Shown piece after piece: positions 15,157-23,525 of a stretch of DNA of 35,937 bases. This DNA comes from CAZFVY01 sp964522665 (GTDB lineage: Bacteria > Verrucomicrobiota > Verrucomicrobiia > Limisphaerales > CAZFVY01): the NCBI GenBank assembly GCA_964522665.1, contig CAZFVY010000074.1:1-35937 (forward strand). The letters are read 5' to 3'. Every line of letters starts with the position of its first letter. Positions within the stretch are counted from its first letter, which is position 1. Both the position numbers and the translations under genes were made by a program. Below the pieces are notes generated by a model. It made no database searches, was not told the DNA's origin, and saw only the letters and a list, made by a program, of their open reading frames with translations.

Positions 15157-15867
15157 TTAGACCGCCGCCGCGAGTTTCAATGGGGTCGGCGGAGAGAGCG
15201 GTACCTCTCTGCGTTGGCCCTCAATGATCCCTTTCGCGATGGCATAGCGGGTCAGGCCGGCGATATCGTGGATATTCAGTTTATTCATCACCTGTTGACG
15301 GTGCTTTTCGACGGTCTTGATGCTGATGCATAGTTCGCCGGCGATCTGCTTGTTGGCTCGTCCCTCGGCGATCAATTGCAGAACCTCGGATTCGCGAGAG
15401 GTGAGCCGCTCCGCGGTCTTGCCGGCGGGTTTGCCGCTGAGAAAGGCCCGCCGGTACTGCTCGACGACCCGTTTTGAGATCGAAGGGCTGAAGAAGGCGT
15501 TGCCTTTGTACGTTTCACGGATCGCCTTCAGCAGATCCGTCGTCGCCGTCTGTTTTATCAGGTAGCCCACCGCGCCGGCCTCGGTCAATTGTTCGACGTA
15601 TTCGTCATCGCTATACGACGAGAGAATCAAGACTTTCGCGCTGGGAACCTCACGGGTGATTTGGCGGGTGGCCTCGATGCCGTTCAGCAGCGGCATGGCG
15701 ATGTCCATGACGACCACGTCCGGGCGAAGGCTTTTGGCCAACTGCACGGCTTGGCGGCCGGTTTCCGCTTCGCCCACCACCACGATGTCGTGCTCGACTT
15801 GCAGGAGCGCCCGCAGTCCTTGGCGCACCACCGTATGATCGTCGGCCAACAAAACATTTATTTTCAT
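15157..15867 (-). CDS. LuxR/NarL-family response regulator, output of the stressosome operon
   Basis: This 236-residue protein has a receiver (1-120) with D9-D10, phospho-acceptor D55 (VVVMDIAMPLLNG), S84 and K105. A LuxR-type helix-turn-helix lies at about 155-215 (LTSRESEVLQLIAEG, then ISIKTVEKHRQQVMNKL), which binds DNA. The frame stays open upstream to 16053. The start at 15867 is chosen because the receiver begins directly there (MKINVLLADDH) and a GGAAAG ribosome site lies six bases before it. The gene is 76 bases downstream of the PAS kinase with the RsbU-like N-terminus, and is its probable phosphotransfer partner. It is therefore the likely transcriptional output of the rsbRSTX module. 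Confidence 0.92.
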   Translation of the reverse strand: MKINVLLADDHTVVRQGLRALLQVEHDIVVVGEAETGRQAVQLAKSLRPDVVVMDIAMPLLNGIEATRQITREVPSAKVLILSSYSDDEYVEQLTEAGAVGYLIKQTATTDLLKAIRETYKGNAFFSPSISKRVVEQYRRAFLSGKPAGKTAERLTSRESEVLQLIAEGRANKQIAGELCISIKTVEKHRQQVMNKLNIHDIAGLTRYAIAKGIIEGQRREVPLSPPTPLKLAAAV

Positions 15868-15873
15868 AACGAT

Positions 15874-15879
15874 CTTTCC
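15874..15879 (-). promoter_or_regulatory. Ribosome binding site fixing the start of the LuxR-type regulator
   Basis: On the minus strand GGAAAG ends six bases before the ATG at 15867. The same hexamer stands before the giant repeat gene (4861-4866) and the CheY-like gene (23962-23967), so it seems to be a favoured SD form here. It supports the short start over the longer open frame. Confidence 0.6.
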
Positions 15880-15943
15880 AGAATCGCCGGAATTTCCTTC
15901 CCCTCCGGCTATGTTAATACCCTGCCCGGGCGGCGTTCGCGGC

Positions 15944-18616
15944 CTATCGGCCGTCGTCGCCGTGCAAGTGTCGAACCCCGCGCGCCGGCTTCGTTGCGAC
16001 CGGAAGGTCCAGTCGCACGAGCGTTCCTTTTCCGGGAGCAGATTCCACGCCAAGGTCGCCTCCGACCAGGCGCGCCCGCTCCTTCATTCCCAGAATCCCA
16101 AGATGCCGCGTCTCTCCGCCAAAATCGGGGCGGGGCGGCCGGAATCCGCGACCGTTGTCCCGAATCAGCAGTTGAATCCGGCCTTCGCGCTCATCAATCA
16201 CCACGTCCACTTTGCTGGCGCCCGAATACTTCGCGACGTTGTTGAGGCTTTCCTGGGCCACACGGTAAACAACGGTCTTCTGCTCCGCGTCGAGACGCTC
16301 GATGCTCGGTTCCGCCTTCAGCCGCACCGGGATGCCGGTTCGTCCCGAGAACGCCTTCGTGTAGGCGCGGAGCGCCGGGCCGAGGCCCAATTCGTCCAGC
16401 ATCGCCGGCCGAAGCTCGCGCGCGAACCGATGGACCGCCTCGGCCGCCTGCGTCAGGAGGCTCTGGGAATCACGAATGCGCTTTTGGATCGGCGCGTGCT
16501 TCGCGGCGCCGTTCTGGCTGACGGCCGCCAGATTCATGTTGATCGCCGTCAGCGTCTGGCCCACCTCATCGTGAAGCTCGCGGCTGAAGCGCTTCCGCTC
16601 CTCCTCCTGAACCCGCACGATCCGGTTGGACAAATTACGCAGGTTCTCCTGCATGACGCACGCCTCCTTGAAGAGTAATCGATAGTGGTCTTTGCTTTCG
16701 CGCAGGGCCTCCTCCGCCTGTTTCCGTTCGGTCATGTCCCGCGTGACCTTGACATAACCGCGTAGTTTGCCACCCAGCCGGATCGGCGCGATCACGGCGT
16801 TAGCCCAGAAACGGGAGCCATCTTTTCGCAGTTGCAGGCTCTCATGCTCGAAACGGCCCTGGCGGAGGGCTTCCCTAAGGTCGCGCTCAGGCCGGCCGCG
16901 CCTGGCTTCGGCGGTCAGGTAAAAACAGCCGAAATGCCGCCCGAGAATCTCCGCGGCGGAGTAGCCGAAGATCCGCTCGGCGCCGGGATTCCAGCTTCCG
17001 ACGCGCCCGATCGGATCGAGCATCAGGATCGAGTAATCTTTGACCCCGGAAACCAGCAGGCGGAAGCGTTCTTCACTCTGACGCAGCGCCTCAACCGCCG
17101 CCTTTCGTTCCGTGATGTCCGTGGCGATGGCGCAGAGCGCGTAGATCCGGCCCTGCGCGTCCCGTAGCGGGAATTTCGAGACCATGCTCGTGTGCGGTCC
17201 ATCGTGGTACTGGGCTATTTCCTCGAATTCCCGCGGCTCGCCCGCCTTGAGCGTCGCGCGGTCATTCGCCCGAAAACGGGCGGCCTGGGTCGCGCTGAAC
17301 AATTGCCGGTCGAGCCGGCCCACCACCCGCGAGCGCTCGATTTTGAACGACCGCTCAAACTGTTGGTTGACGTGCAGATACCGGCCCTGGAGGTCTTTGA
17401 GCGCGATGATCGCGGGACTGTGCTCGAGGATCGCCTGCAGGCGTGCCTCGCTGTTCGACAGAGCCAGTTCCGCCTCCTTGAATTCGGTGACGTCATGATC
17501 GGTGCCGAACAATCGGACCGCATGGCCGGCGTCGTCGAGCACGATCCGGCCCTGGGCGTAGAGTATCCGGACGACCCCATCCGGGCGAACGATTCGATGA
17601 TGCAAGGCGATTGGCCGCGCGTCCGCGACTCCGTTGCGGATGTGGTCGCGCACCCGCTTCCGATCTTCCGGGTGGGTCAGGCGGAGAAAGCTGGTCAAGG
17701 TAAGGCGCTGGTCGGGCTTGAGTCCGTAAACCCGGTAGAGTTCCGCCGAGCAGTCAACGACATTCGTTCCGATATTCCACTCCCAACTGCCGAGATGCGC
17801 CAGTTGTTCCGCCCGGGCCAGGAGCAACTGGCTTTTCGCGACCTTCTCCTCGGCCGCGCGGCGCTCGGTGATGTCGCGCGTCACGATAATGGCGTGCGTA
17901 ATTCGTCCGCCCGACGAGTAGGGAGAGTAACTGACGTCGAAGTAACGGCGGCCTAACGAGGGCGTCTCGAACCAGGCCTGAGTGTGGACATCCTCGCCTT
18001 CGAAACAGCGTCTTAGTTCCGCCTGGATCGCCTGGTTGAAGCCCGTTTCACCCCAAATCTCCGCCACCGTTCGGCCCAGAATCAGCTCCCGTTTCAGCCC
18101 GAGGCCGCGGCAGAACGCGTTGTTCGTCGCCACATAGACCAAATCGGAATTGATCAACGTCATGAAATCACGCGAGTGGTTGACGATCGCCTCGTACCGC
18201 CGCCACATCTCCTCCAGGCGCTGCCGTTCGGCGATCTCACGTTCCAGGCGCCGGTTCGCCGCGGCGAGCTTTTGATTGCGGTCCTCCAGGTCCGAAATCA
18301 GTTGCTGCATTTTGGCGTTCGCCTCGCGGAAGCCCCGGTGCGCCGCCTCGAACGGCAGCAGAACCTCCATAAAAAACGTCTCCGCCGCGTTGAGCGCGCG
18401 GGAAACATAGTCCGGGGACGCCGCGGCAAATAGGATGCGCGTGAGAGCCACCTGATGGGCGCGCGCCACGTCGAGCACCCCCGCGCCGGCGGCGATCGCC
18501 TTGCGTCCCAGCTCGTACGCCCGCTGCAGTTCCGCTTCCTGCTCCTCGCGGGCGAGGTAGCGGCGCAACTGCCGGTAATAGTCCGTGACCAGGCGTTTTT
18601 GGGACGCGTCGCTCAT
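15944..18616 (-). CDS. Soluble PAS histidine kinase with an RsbU-type N-terminal (RsbT-docking) domain
   Basis: This 890-residue protein has no membrane segment. Residues about 12-85 (QLRRYLAREEQEAELQRAY, then ELGRKAIAAGAGVLDVARAH) match the RsbU N-terminal helical domain that RsbT binds in Bacillus. A coiled coil covers about 95-140. Four PAS/PAC units follow (about 140-255, 265-380, 388-505 and 512-635), each ending in a D.TE.K/R-type linker. The HisKA_3 domain has H682 in FSRELHDEVGQTLTAI, and the HATPase has NNVAKYSG, DNGRGF and GILGMKERA. Its start overlaps the rsbX stop (ATGA at 18613-18616), so the two are translationally coupled. The inferred role is that RsbT released from the stressosome binds the N-terminus and sets kinase activity, with phosphate passed to the LuxR-type regulator downstream. 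The docking claim is by similarity only. Confidence 0.9.
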   Translation of the reverse strand: MSDASQKRLVTDYYRQLRRYLAREEQEAELQRAYELGRKAIAAGAGVLDVARAHQVALTRILFAAASPDYVSRALNAAETFFMEVLLPFEAAHRGFREANAKMQQLISDLEDRNQKLAAANRRLEREIAERQRLEEMWRRYEAIVNHSRDFMTLINSDLVYVATNNAFCRGLGLKRELILGRTVAEIWGETGFNQAIQAELRRCFEGEDVHTQAWFETPSLGRRYFDVSYSPYSSGGRITHAIIVTRDITERRAAEEKVAKSQLLLARAEQLAHLGSWEWNIGTNVVDCSAELYRVYGLKPDQRLTLTSFLRLTHPEDRKRVRDHIRNGVADARPIALHHRIVRPDGVVRILYAQGRIVLDDAGHAVRLFGTDHDVTEFKEAELALSNSEARLQAILEHSPAIIALKDLQGRYLHVNQQFERSFKIERSRVVGRLDRQLFSATQAARFRANDRATLKAGEPREFEEIAQYHDGPHTSMVSKFPLRDAQGRIYALCAIATDITERKAAVEALRQSEERFRLLVSGVKDYSILMLDPIGRVGSWNPGAERIFGYSAAEILGRHFGCFYLTAEARRGRPERDLREALRQGRFEHESLQLRKDGSRFWANAVIAPIRLGGKLRGYVKVTRDMTERKQAEEALRESKDHYRLLFKEACVMQENLRNLSNRIVRVQEEERKRFSRELHDEVGQTLTAINMNLAAVSQNGAAKHAPIQKRIRDSQSLLTQAAEAVHRFARELRPAMLDELGLGPALRAYTKAFSGRTGIPVRLKAEPSIERLDAEQKTVVYRVAQESLNNVAKYSGASKVDVVIDEREGRIQLLIRDNGRGFRPPRPDFGGETRHLGILGMKERARLVGGDLGVESAPGKGTLVRLDLPVATKPARGVRHLHGDDGR

Positions 18617-19242
18617 AGGGCCAGTCCCTTAAATCGCGCGACCAGCACCAAGCCATCATCCGTCCCCTTGAAGCAATTGGCCAGCAGTCGTTCGGCCAGG
18701 GACTGCGCGGATTCCGCGGAAAACGTCTGGCGCTCGAGTAACTCCGGGCGGATCCCATCGGTGGCCAGGATCAGCAGATCGCCCCGGCCAATGGATACGA
18801 CGCTGGCGCCGAGAAGGGGCAGTTGATAGCCGACCATGCCGCCGCGCAGTAGCACGCGTTCGACCGGCGGGGTCGCCAAGGGATCCGCTCGCAGGAGCAT
18901 CCCTTCGACATTTCCCACTCCAATCCACGTTAGGGTCGCCTCGAGCGCATGAATCGCGACCAGCGTCATGACGGCGCCCCGGGTCTCCGCCAAAGCCACG
19001 TGGCAGCGTTTGACCAGCCGGATAACCGGCTCCTCCGGATGCGCGGCGAGCGTCGCGACCGCGCGGCGGGCGGCGTCCGTCGCCTCTTCTCCATGACCGA
19101 CCCCGTCAACGACCGCGACCAAGGCGCCGTTGTTAAACGGGGAGATCAAATGGAGATCGCCGGAATTCGCCTGTCCCGGAAAAGCCCGAGTGGCCACGGC
19201 GGACTCCAAAAGTCCAATCGGTGCGGTGGTTTTTTGTAGCAT
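18613..19242 (-). CDS. rsbX: RsbX-like PP2C/SpoIIE-family serine phosphatase
   Basis: This 209-residue single-domain phosphatase has the metal-binding motifs VAVVDGVGHGEEA (D46), LLILATDGIRPEL and GTDDGLVLVARF. It lacks the sensor or docking domains of RsbU and RsbP, which matches RsbX in length and form. RsbX removes phosphate from RsbS and RsbR and so resets the stressosome after stress. It lies one base after rsbT and its stop overlaps the start of the PAS kinase. That order (R-S-T-X then a two-component pair) has been described for stressosome modules of non-Bacillus bacteria. Substrate assignment is inferred from gene order. Confidence 0.88.
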   Translation of the reverse strand: MLQKTTAPIGLLESAVATRAFPGQANSGDLHLISPFNNGALVAVVDGVGHGEEATDAARRAVATLAAHPEEPVIRLVKRCHVALAETRGAVMTLVAIHALEATLTWIGVGNVEGMLLRADPLATPPVERVLLRGGMVGYQLPLLGASVVSIGRGDLLILATDGIRPELLERQTFSAESAQSLAERLLANCFKGTDDGLVLVARFKGLAL

Positions 19243-19243
19243 C

Positions 19244-19645
19244 TCAATGCAGCCATTTCCTCATGGTCACCGTCGTTCCTTTGCCCACTTTAGAAACGAT
19301 TTCAAATTCGTCCACCAGCCATTTTGCCCCCGGCAAGCCCACTCCGAGACCCTTGCGGGTCGAAAAGCCATACTGCATGGCTTGCGGCACGTCGGGTATT
19401 CCCGGACCGTCATCACGCGCCACGATTTGAATGCCGTGCCGGCTTCCCTGCTGCACCGCGCGGAGAACGATCTCGCCGCCCTTGGCGTGGTCCACGATAT
19501 TCCGCGCGACTTCCGAGATGGCGGCCGCGACCAACGTCAGGTCGGCCCCCTGAAAACCGAGTTTCATCGCCAGCGTCCGTCCCTGCTGCCGGGCGGTCAC
19601 GATATCGATGGCGGACTTGATCGTTATCAGGATCTCACTTCCCAT
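19244..19645 (-). CDS. rsbT: RsbT-like serine/threonine kinase (switch protein)
   Basis: This 133-residue protein is a GHKL/HATPase_c fold without other domains. The N box is SEVARNIVDHA (N49), the G1 box is RDDGPGIPD (about 77-85) and the G2 box is STRKGLGVGLPGAKWLVD (about 95-112). The length and the 'GLGVGLPGAK' signature are as in RsbT. RsbT phosphorylates RsbS and RsbR in the stressosome and, once released, activates a partner through its RsbU-type domain. It overlaps the end of rsbS by 11 bases and is followed by rsbX after a single base. The partner in this operon is probably the PAS kinase, not an RsbU phosphatase. Confidence 0.93.
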   Translation of the reverse strand: MGSEILITIKSAIDIVTARQQGRTLAMKLGFQGADLTLVAAAISEVARNIVDHAKGGEIVLRAVQQGSRHGIQIVARDDGPGIPDVPQAMQYGFSTRKGLGVGLPGAKWLVDEFEIVSKVGKGTTVTMRKWLH

Positions 19646-20009
19646 TTTTCCGGTCTTTCCGCTTTTGCAGGTTCAGAAAACTGAGACCCTCTTCCAAGTC
19701 CAGCGCTGTCCCGACCCCCTCGAGCGTCAATCCCAGTTGCACCATGGCGAAGGCGACATCGGGTTGAATCCCCACGATGACCGTCTGCGCCCCCCGAAGC
19801 TGGAGCATGTGCGCGATTGTTCGCAAGGTCCGCGTCGCGAATGAATCGATCACGTCCAGCACGGTGACATCGATGATTACCCCGCGCGAACGGAACTGAC
19901 CGACGCGCACGGCCAGATCGTCCCGTAGTTGCAACAAATCGGCGTCCGAAAGCACCGATTGGATGCTGGCGATCAGATACTCGCCTTGCTTTAGAATAGG
20001 AACATGCAT
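19635..20009 (-). CDS. rsbS: RsbS-like STAS-domain stressosome scaffold protein
   Basis: This 124-residue single STAS domain begins MHVPILKQGEYLIASIQ, as in RsbS. The conserved serine that RsbT phosphorylates in Bacillus (S59) corresponds to S56 here, in VLDVIDSFATRTL. RsbS and RsbR build the large icosahedral stressosome and hold RsbT in unstressed cells. The gene starts nine bases after rsbR ends and overlaps rsbT by 11 bases. It has a lysine-rich C-terminal tail of about 15 residues beyond the STAS fold. The start ATG is preceded by in-frame sequence of the rsbR tail region, so no other start is likely. Confidence 0.93.
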   Translation of the reverse strand: MHVPILKQGEYLIASIQSVLSDADLLQLRDDLAVRVGQFRSRGVIIDVTVLDVIDSFATRTLRTIAHMLQLRGAQTVIVGIQPDVAFAMVQLGLTLEGVGTALDLEEGLSFLNLQKRKDRKNGK

Positions 20010-20018
20010 GTTCGGCGC

Positions 20019-20930
20019 TCAGCCGGCGGCCTCGGTGACGGGCGCGGGCGTTATGATGAGCTTATAGCCCAGGAGCAATTCCGCCTCCTCGATGCCGCCC
20101 TGAAGGTCGCCGACCGCGTTCATCTTGCTCAGGTCCACTCCGATGGTCACCAGCGTCTGCGCGATCTCCGACGAGAGGCCGGTGATGATCACGCTGGCGC
20201 CCATCAACCGCGACGCCTCGACCGTTTGGACGAGGTGGTTGGCCACGGTCGAATCGATGGTCGGCACGCCGGTGATGTCCACCACGACGACTTTCGCCCG
20301 GTTCTGCCGGATCCCGCGCAGCAATTGCTCCGTCAATTGTCGGGCGCGCTGTCCGTCGATCACGCCGATGATCGGCAGGATCAGCAATCGCTCCCGCACC
20401 TGCAAGACCGGCGTCGAGAGCTCCCGGATCGCTTCCTGTTGTTGACGGATGATGCGCTCGCGTTCCTGGACGAAGCTGACCGCGACGGTATTGGCGATCC
20501 GGTTCGCGGCCGGTTCATACGCGTCCAACACCCGATTCAGGAGGTCGAAATCCGCCTGGTACTTTTTAAACAGCGAACGCGCCAGGACGTCCCGCAGCAG
20601 CAGGACGATGCCGACGACTTCATGCGTCTCCACGCCGCGCGGAATGATTCGCTCCGAGAGGTTGCGCGCGTAGGCCTGCAGCGCCTCGACGCTGCCCGTC
20701 TCGAGCACCTCGACGTAGTTGTCGTAAACGGATGTCGCCTCGGAGAAGATTTCGTCTTTGCTCATCGCCGTGAGCAGTTCCGCGTCGGTGATGCGCCGCG
20801 CCCACTCCTCGCGCAATTGCGTGCGGTTTTGCCTCAGGTGGGCCACCAATTCGCGCAGCAGCGCGGCGCTGGACTCGGTGGACGCCGCGGCGGCTTTCGG
20901 TGGGTTTGATCGATCGCTTTTTCGTTTCAT
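20019..20930 (-). CDS. rsbR: RsbR-family stressosome sensor protein (RsbRD-type N-domain plus STAS)
   Basis: This 303-residue protein has an N-terminal helical domain at about 22-165 (LLRELVAHLRQNRTQLREEW...) of the RsbRD N-terminal type, not the non-haem globin of RsbRA. A linker helix (FVQERERIIRQQQEAIREL) and a STAS domain at about 172-292 follow. The two RsbT target residues of Bacillus RsbRA can be placed: T171 is serine here (S227 in GVPTIDSTVANH), and T205 is conserved (T259 in SSEIAQTLVTIG). The N-domain probably projects from the stressosome as the sensory turret; the signal is unknown. It is the first gene of the rsbRSTX-kinase-regulator operon. Only one RsbR paralogue is in the window. 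Confidence 0.92.
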   Translation of the reverse strand: MKRKSDRSNPPKAAAASTESSAALLRELVAHLRQNRTQLREEWARRITDAELLTAMSKDEIFSEATSVYDNYVEVLETGSVEALQAYARNLSERIIPRGVETHEVVGIVLLLRDVLARSLFKKYQADFDLLNRVLDAYEPAANRIANTVAVSFVQERERIIRQQQEAIRELSTPVLQVRERLLILPIIGVIDGQRARQLTEQLLRGIRQNRAKVVVVDITGVPTIDSTVANHLVQTVEASRLMGASVIITGLSSEIAQTLVTIGVDLSKMNAVGDLQGGIEEAELLLGYKLIITPAPVTEAAG

Positions 20931-21118
20931 GTAGTGACTCGCTTTCGTCCAGCGATTTCGTCGCCTAATTCTCGTTCCCGAAGTGACGGCGCTGAACGGT
21001 CCTAGGTGTCCTATTTCGAGACCGGCTCCAACATGGGGTAAAACCCTACTCCGTCACGCGGCGCTTTCAACTCTGGAGTCCCGCTCGGCCGGTTCCGCGC
21101 CGGACGTCGGCGAGACGA

Positions 21119-21769
21119 CTACGTTTTCGCCACCGCGACCTCGTGTTCACCGCCCCGCGTGGCGTCGAGCGTCAATTCCTGAGCCGCCACCGCGCCCACC
21201 GAAAAGCCTGGCTGCCCACCGTGAGGCCCGCCCGGGATTCCCGGAGTCTCATAGCGGGAGGCGAAAAACCCGAGCCGCGCCCGCCGCGCCATTTCCCGCA
21301 GGTCATCGCGCAGGCGCCACCAGTCATTCAGGTTCGATCCCCGCGGAGCCATGACCACGAGCGCGGACTCAAACTCGGACGCGCGGGGCAGGCCGGACTC
21401 AATCCAAGCGCGAAGTTCCCGGGTTAGGCGGAAGCCGCCGCTGACCGCCAGCGCGACCAGGCAGGCGCCCCGCAATTGCGCTTCCGCGCGTTTTCGGACG
21501 ATGGGAAGATGGAGGACATCATAGCGCCACGCCGCGCAGACAAGCTTGACCCGTCCCGCGAATTTCGCGGTGATCTGACGGCAGAAACCCACGGCATGCG
21601 CGCCCGACGACTGATCCTCATAGACCAGGAAGACCGGTAGCTTGAGCGCGGAGCGGCTGGGCGCGCGAGCGGGAATTTTGTTGCTGGCCGAATTCTGCCT
21701 GGGTGTCTCCTCCCGCAGGTCGATGATTCTCGCAATTCTTGAATCCATCAGGGAACTGTCGCGCGCCAT
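21119..21769 (-). CDS. Conserved hypothetical protein of a verrucomicrobial type
   Basis: This 216-residue protein has no export signal or membrane segment. After a basic, disordered N-terminus (about 1-40) comes a folded domain. It opens with KLPVFLVYEDQSSGAHAV and contains 'AAWRYDVLHLPIVRKRAEAQ', a hydrophobic strand ACLVALAVSGG, and a later ESALVVMAPRG. The pattern (VYED, W..D.L..P..R, a strand pair, L...LRAWIE) resembles a family of unknown function that I associate with Verrucomicrobia, often near regulators. No catalytic motif is evident. The C-terminal 40 residues are glycine-rich and probably flexible. It lies alone between the rsb operon and the coiled-coil gene. An internal ATG seven codons in is an equally good start. 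Confidence 0.7.
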   Translation of the reverse strand: MARDSSLMDSRIARIIDLREETPRQNSASNKIPARAPSRSALKLPVFLVYEDQSSGAHAVGFCRQITAKFAGRVKLVCAAWRYDVLHLPIVRKRAEAQLRGACLVALAVSGGFRLTRELRAWIESGLPRASEFESALVVMAPRGSNLNDWWRLRDDLREMARRARLGFFASRYETPGIPGGPHGGQPGFSVGAVAAQELTLDATRGGEHEVAVAKT

Positions 21770-21975
21770 GAAATGAGGGTAGGCGCAGAGGGCGCAACTT
21801 GATAGTGGGTCTTCACCCCAAAACGCAACGTTTCCGCCTCGGCGGAGTCCCGGCGCGCAGGCATTCGACCGCGATCATAACCGAGCCGCTGATCGGGCGC
21901 GCGCGCTTGGGAGGTGGGAACGGTCGCAGTTGTAAGAACGGCGGAGAAAGCCTCGAACGGCGCGCCGGGCGCCGG

Positions 21976-22716
21976 CTATTTCGCCGGAGGTTCGACGCTC
22001 TTATGTTCCAGGTTTACATCAAGGTGGTAGTCCGACGGCGCCCCGGCGTTCGCCGAGCCTAGCTGCAACCGTTGACCACCCTTGAGGTCTGACCCATACA
22101 CGCCGCGGCGCATCCAGTCCACCCGGCGCGCCACCGCATACTCGTCCTGCAATTTGCGCATTTGCGTACGGAGCGCGGCCAGATCATTGAACCGCCGCTC
22201 CAACTCAGCTTTCTCACCCCGCAATTGGGCTAATTCCCGCAAGAGGAATTCTTTGTCGCCCTGCGCCGTGGCCAGCTTATGCTCGGTTTCCGAGATTCTT
22301 ACGTTCAACGCGGTGACCTTCTCGGTAAGCGAACTCATCTGCTTTTCGACGTCGTCGTTTTGATGCTCCAATTCCCTGATGCGGGCCTCGCTTCGCGCCG
22401 ACTCTTCCTCGGCCGCCTTGGCGTTGGCCGTGAGTTGCGACTCCGCGGTGGAAAGCTGATTCGACGCGGCGCTCAACTCCCGCGCGATGGCCGTGATTTC
22501 ATTGGTTTTCGCCGCCAGGGTTTTTTCCAACTGACCGTTGACGTCGCGTTGTTCCGTGAGGCGGGCGGTGGTTTGGACCCATTCGTTCGACATCAGGCGC
22601 ATGCTCGCTTCATATTCGCGGGTTTGATTCTGGGTTCGAACGTGGCTGTGAACCAAGGCGACCCCCAAGGCCACGGCCGCCACGGAGGCTCCAACGGCAA
22701 AGATGGAAGTTTTCAT
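21976..22716 (-). CDS. Membrane-anchored long coiled-coil protein, function unknown
   Basis: The 246-residue reading starts at 22716 (MKTSIFAVGASVAAVALGV), which places a single hydrophobic segment at residues 4-24. The open frame extends upstream to 22821 but there encodes only proline- and arginine-rich sequence. Residues about 30-185 form an almost continuous heptad-type coiled coil rich in E, L, A, Q and R (NGQLEKTLAAKTNEITAIAR, later GEKAELERRFNDLAALR). A small C-terminal region (YAVARRVDWMRRGVYGSDLKG...) is tryptophan- and glycine-containing and may be a folded tip. Such proteins often act as envelope spacers or scaffold partners, but no specific family is recognised. It is 105 bases downstream of another hypothetical gene on the same strand. 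Confidence 0.75.
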   Translation of the reverse strand: MKTSIFAVGASVAAVALGVALVHSHVRTQNQTREYEASMRLMSNEWVQTTARLTEQRDVNGQLEKTLAAKTNEITAIARELSAASNQLSTAESQLTANAKAAEEESARSEARIRELEHQNDDVEKQMSSLTEKVTALNVRISETEHKLATAQGDKEFLLRELAQLRGEKAELERRFNDLAALRTQMRKLQDEYAVARRVDWMRRGVYGSDLKGGQRLQLGSANAGAPSDYHLDVNLEHKSVEPPAK

Positions 22717-22821
22717 ACTCTTACAACGTCGCCCGTCCGCGGGCGCTGGTCTATTGGGGTGAAACCCGGAGCGGCAGGTAAGGCGCCGCCGCCCCTGGGC
22801 GCCCGCAGGGCGGGGAATCAA

Positions 22822-23421
22822 TCAGAAAGGGATCGGCGCCCGCGGCAACCGCGGGTGGGGAGGGAAAAGCAGAGCCGCCAGATCCACAAGCTTTTGACCG
22901 GAAAGACGCAGTCGCAGTCGCTGACGAACGCCGCCTCCGACCCGATTACGAACCGTGAAGCCAGCGAACTCGGCCTGCGCCGTACGGCGGTCCGTCGCGG
23001 TCGCCAGCGCGCGAATCAGCGCCAGGTCCTCGGCGAAAAAATCTGGTCGCAGCCACGTCAGTAACGGGCGGAGCAGGCGGGCGTGCCGATACAAGCAGGC
23101 CCGCAATACCGCTTCCTCGTAATCGTCCGCGGGACAACCAAACAGACGACAGCAGGCCGTTTGAAAATCGGGTAATGGCTTCAACCCATCCGCCGCCGCG
23201 CGGCTTTCGTTGAGTTTGCGCTGAGGCGTTGATTTCTCCCGGAGGGACGGGATCAGGCTGGGATTTGGCGCCGTGGATTTCACCGGTAGTCTGGTCTCAG
23301 GACACTCTGACTGGCCGGGAATAGTATTCGACGCGTCGCGACCGACGACCAGAGCGGTCATCACCCCATATTGTCCGGATGACCCACCCCATGGGGCCAA
23401 TTTGGTGGGAAATCTCGTCAT
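22822..23421 (-). CDS. Conserved hypothetical protein (verrucomicrobial family, function unknown)
   Basis: The C-terminal half carries a helical domain: LPDFQTACCRLFGCPADDYE, AVLRACLYRHARLLRPLL, RPDFFAEDLALIRALATA, and a basic end RVGGGVRQRLRLRLSGQKLV followed by DLAALLFP. I associate this pattern with small Verrucomicrobia proteins of unknown function; no catalytic motif is visible. The N-terminal 85 or so residues are low-complexity. The start is uncertain: TTG at 23442, ATG at 23421, or ATG at 23361 (preceded by GGGGTG) are all possible without affecting the domain. It is followed at 105 bases by the coiled-coil gene on the same strand. Confidence 0.65.
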   Translation of the reverse strand: MTRFPTKLAPWGGSSGQYGVMTALVVGRDASNTIPGQSECPETRLPVKSTAPNPSLIPSLREKSTPQRKLNESRAAADGLKPLPDFQTACCRLFGCPADDYEEAVLRACLYRHARLLRPLLTWLRPDFFAEDLALIRALATATDRRTAQAEFAGFTVRNRVGGGVRQRLRLRLSGQKLVDLAALLFPPHPRLPRAPIPF

Positions 23422-23525
23422 GGAGGGAGCCGTCCTCGGCAAATCTCGAAAAGTGGAACTTCGGCCACGCCAAAGGGCGGGCGAATTCCCGGGGACCGAC
23501 TGGCCAAACGGAAGCGTAGCGGGGC

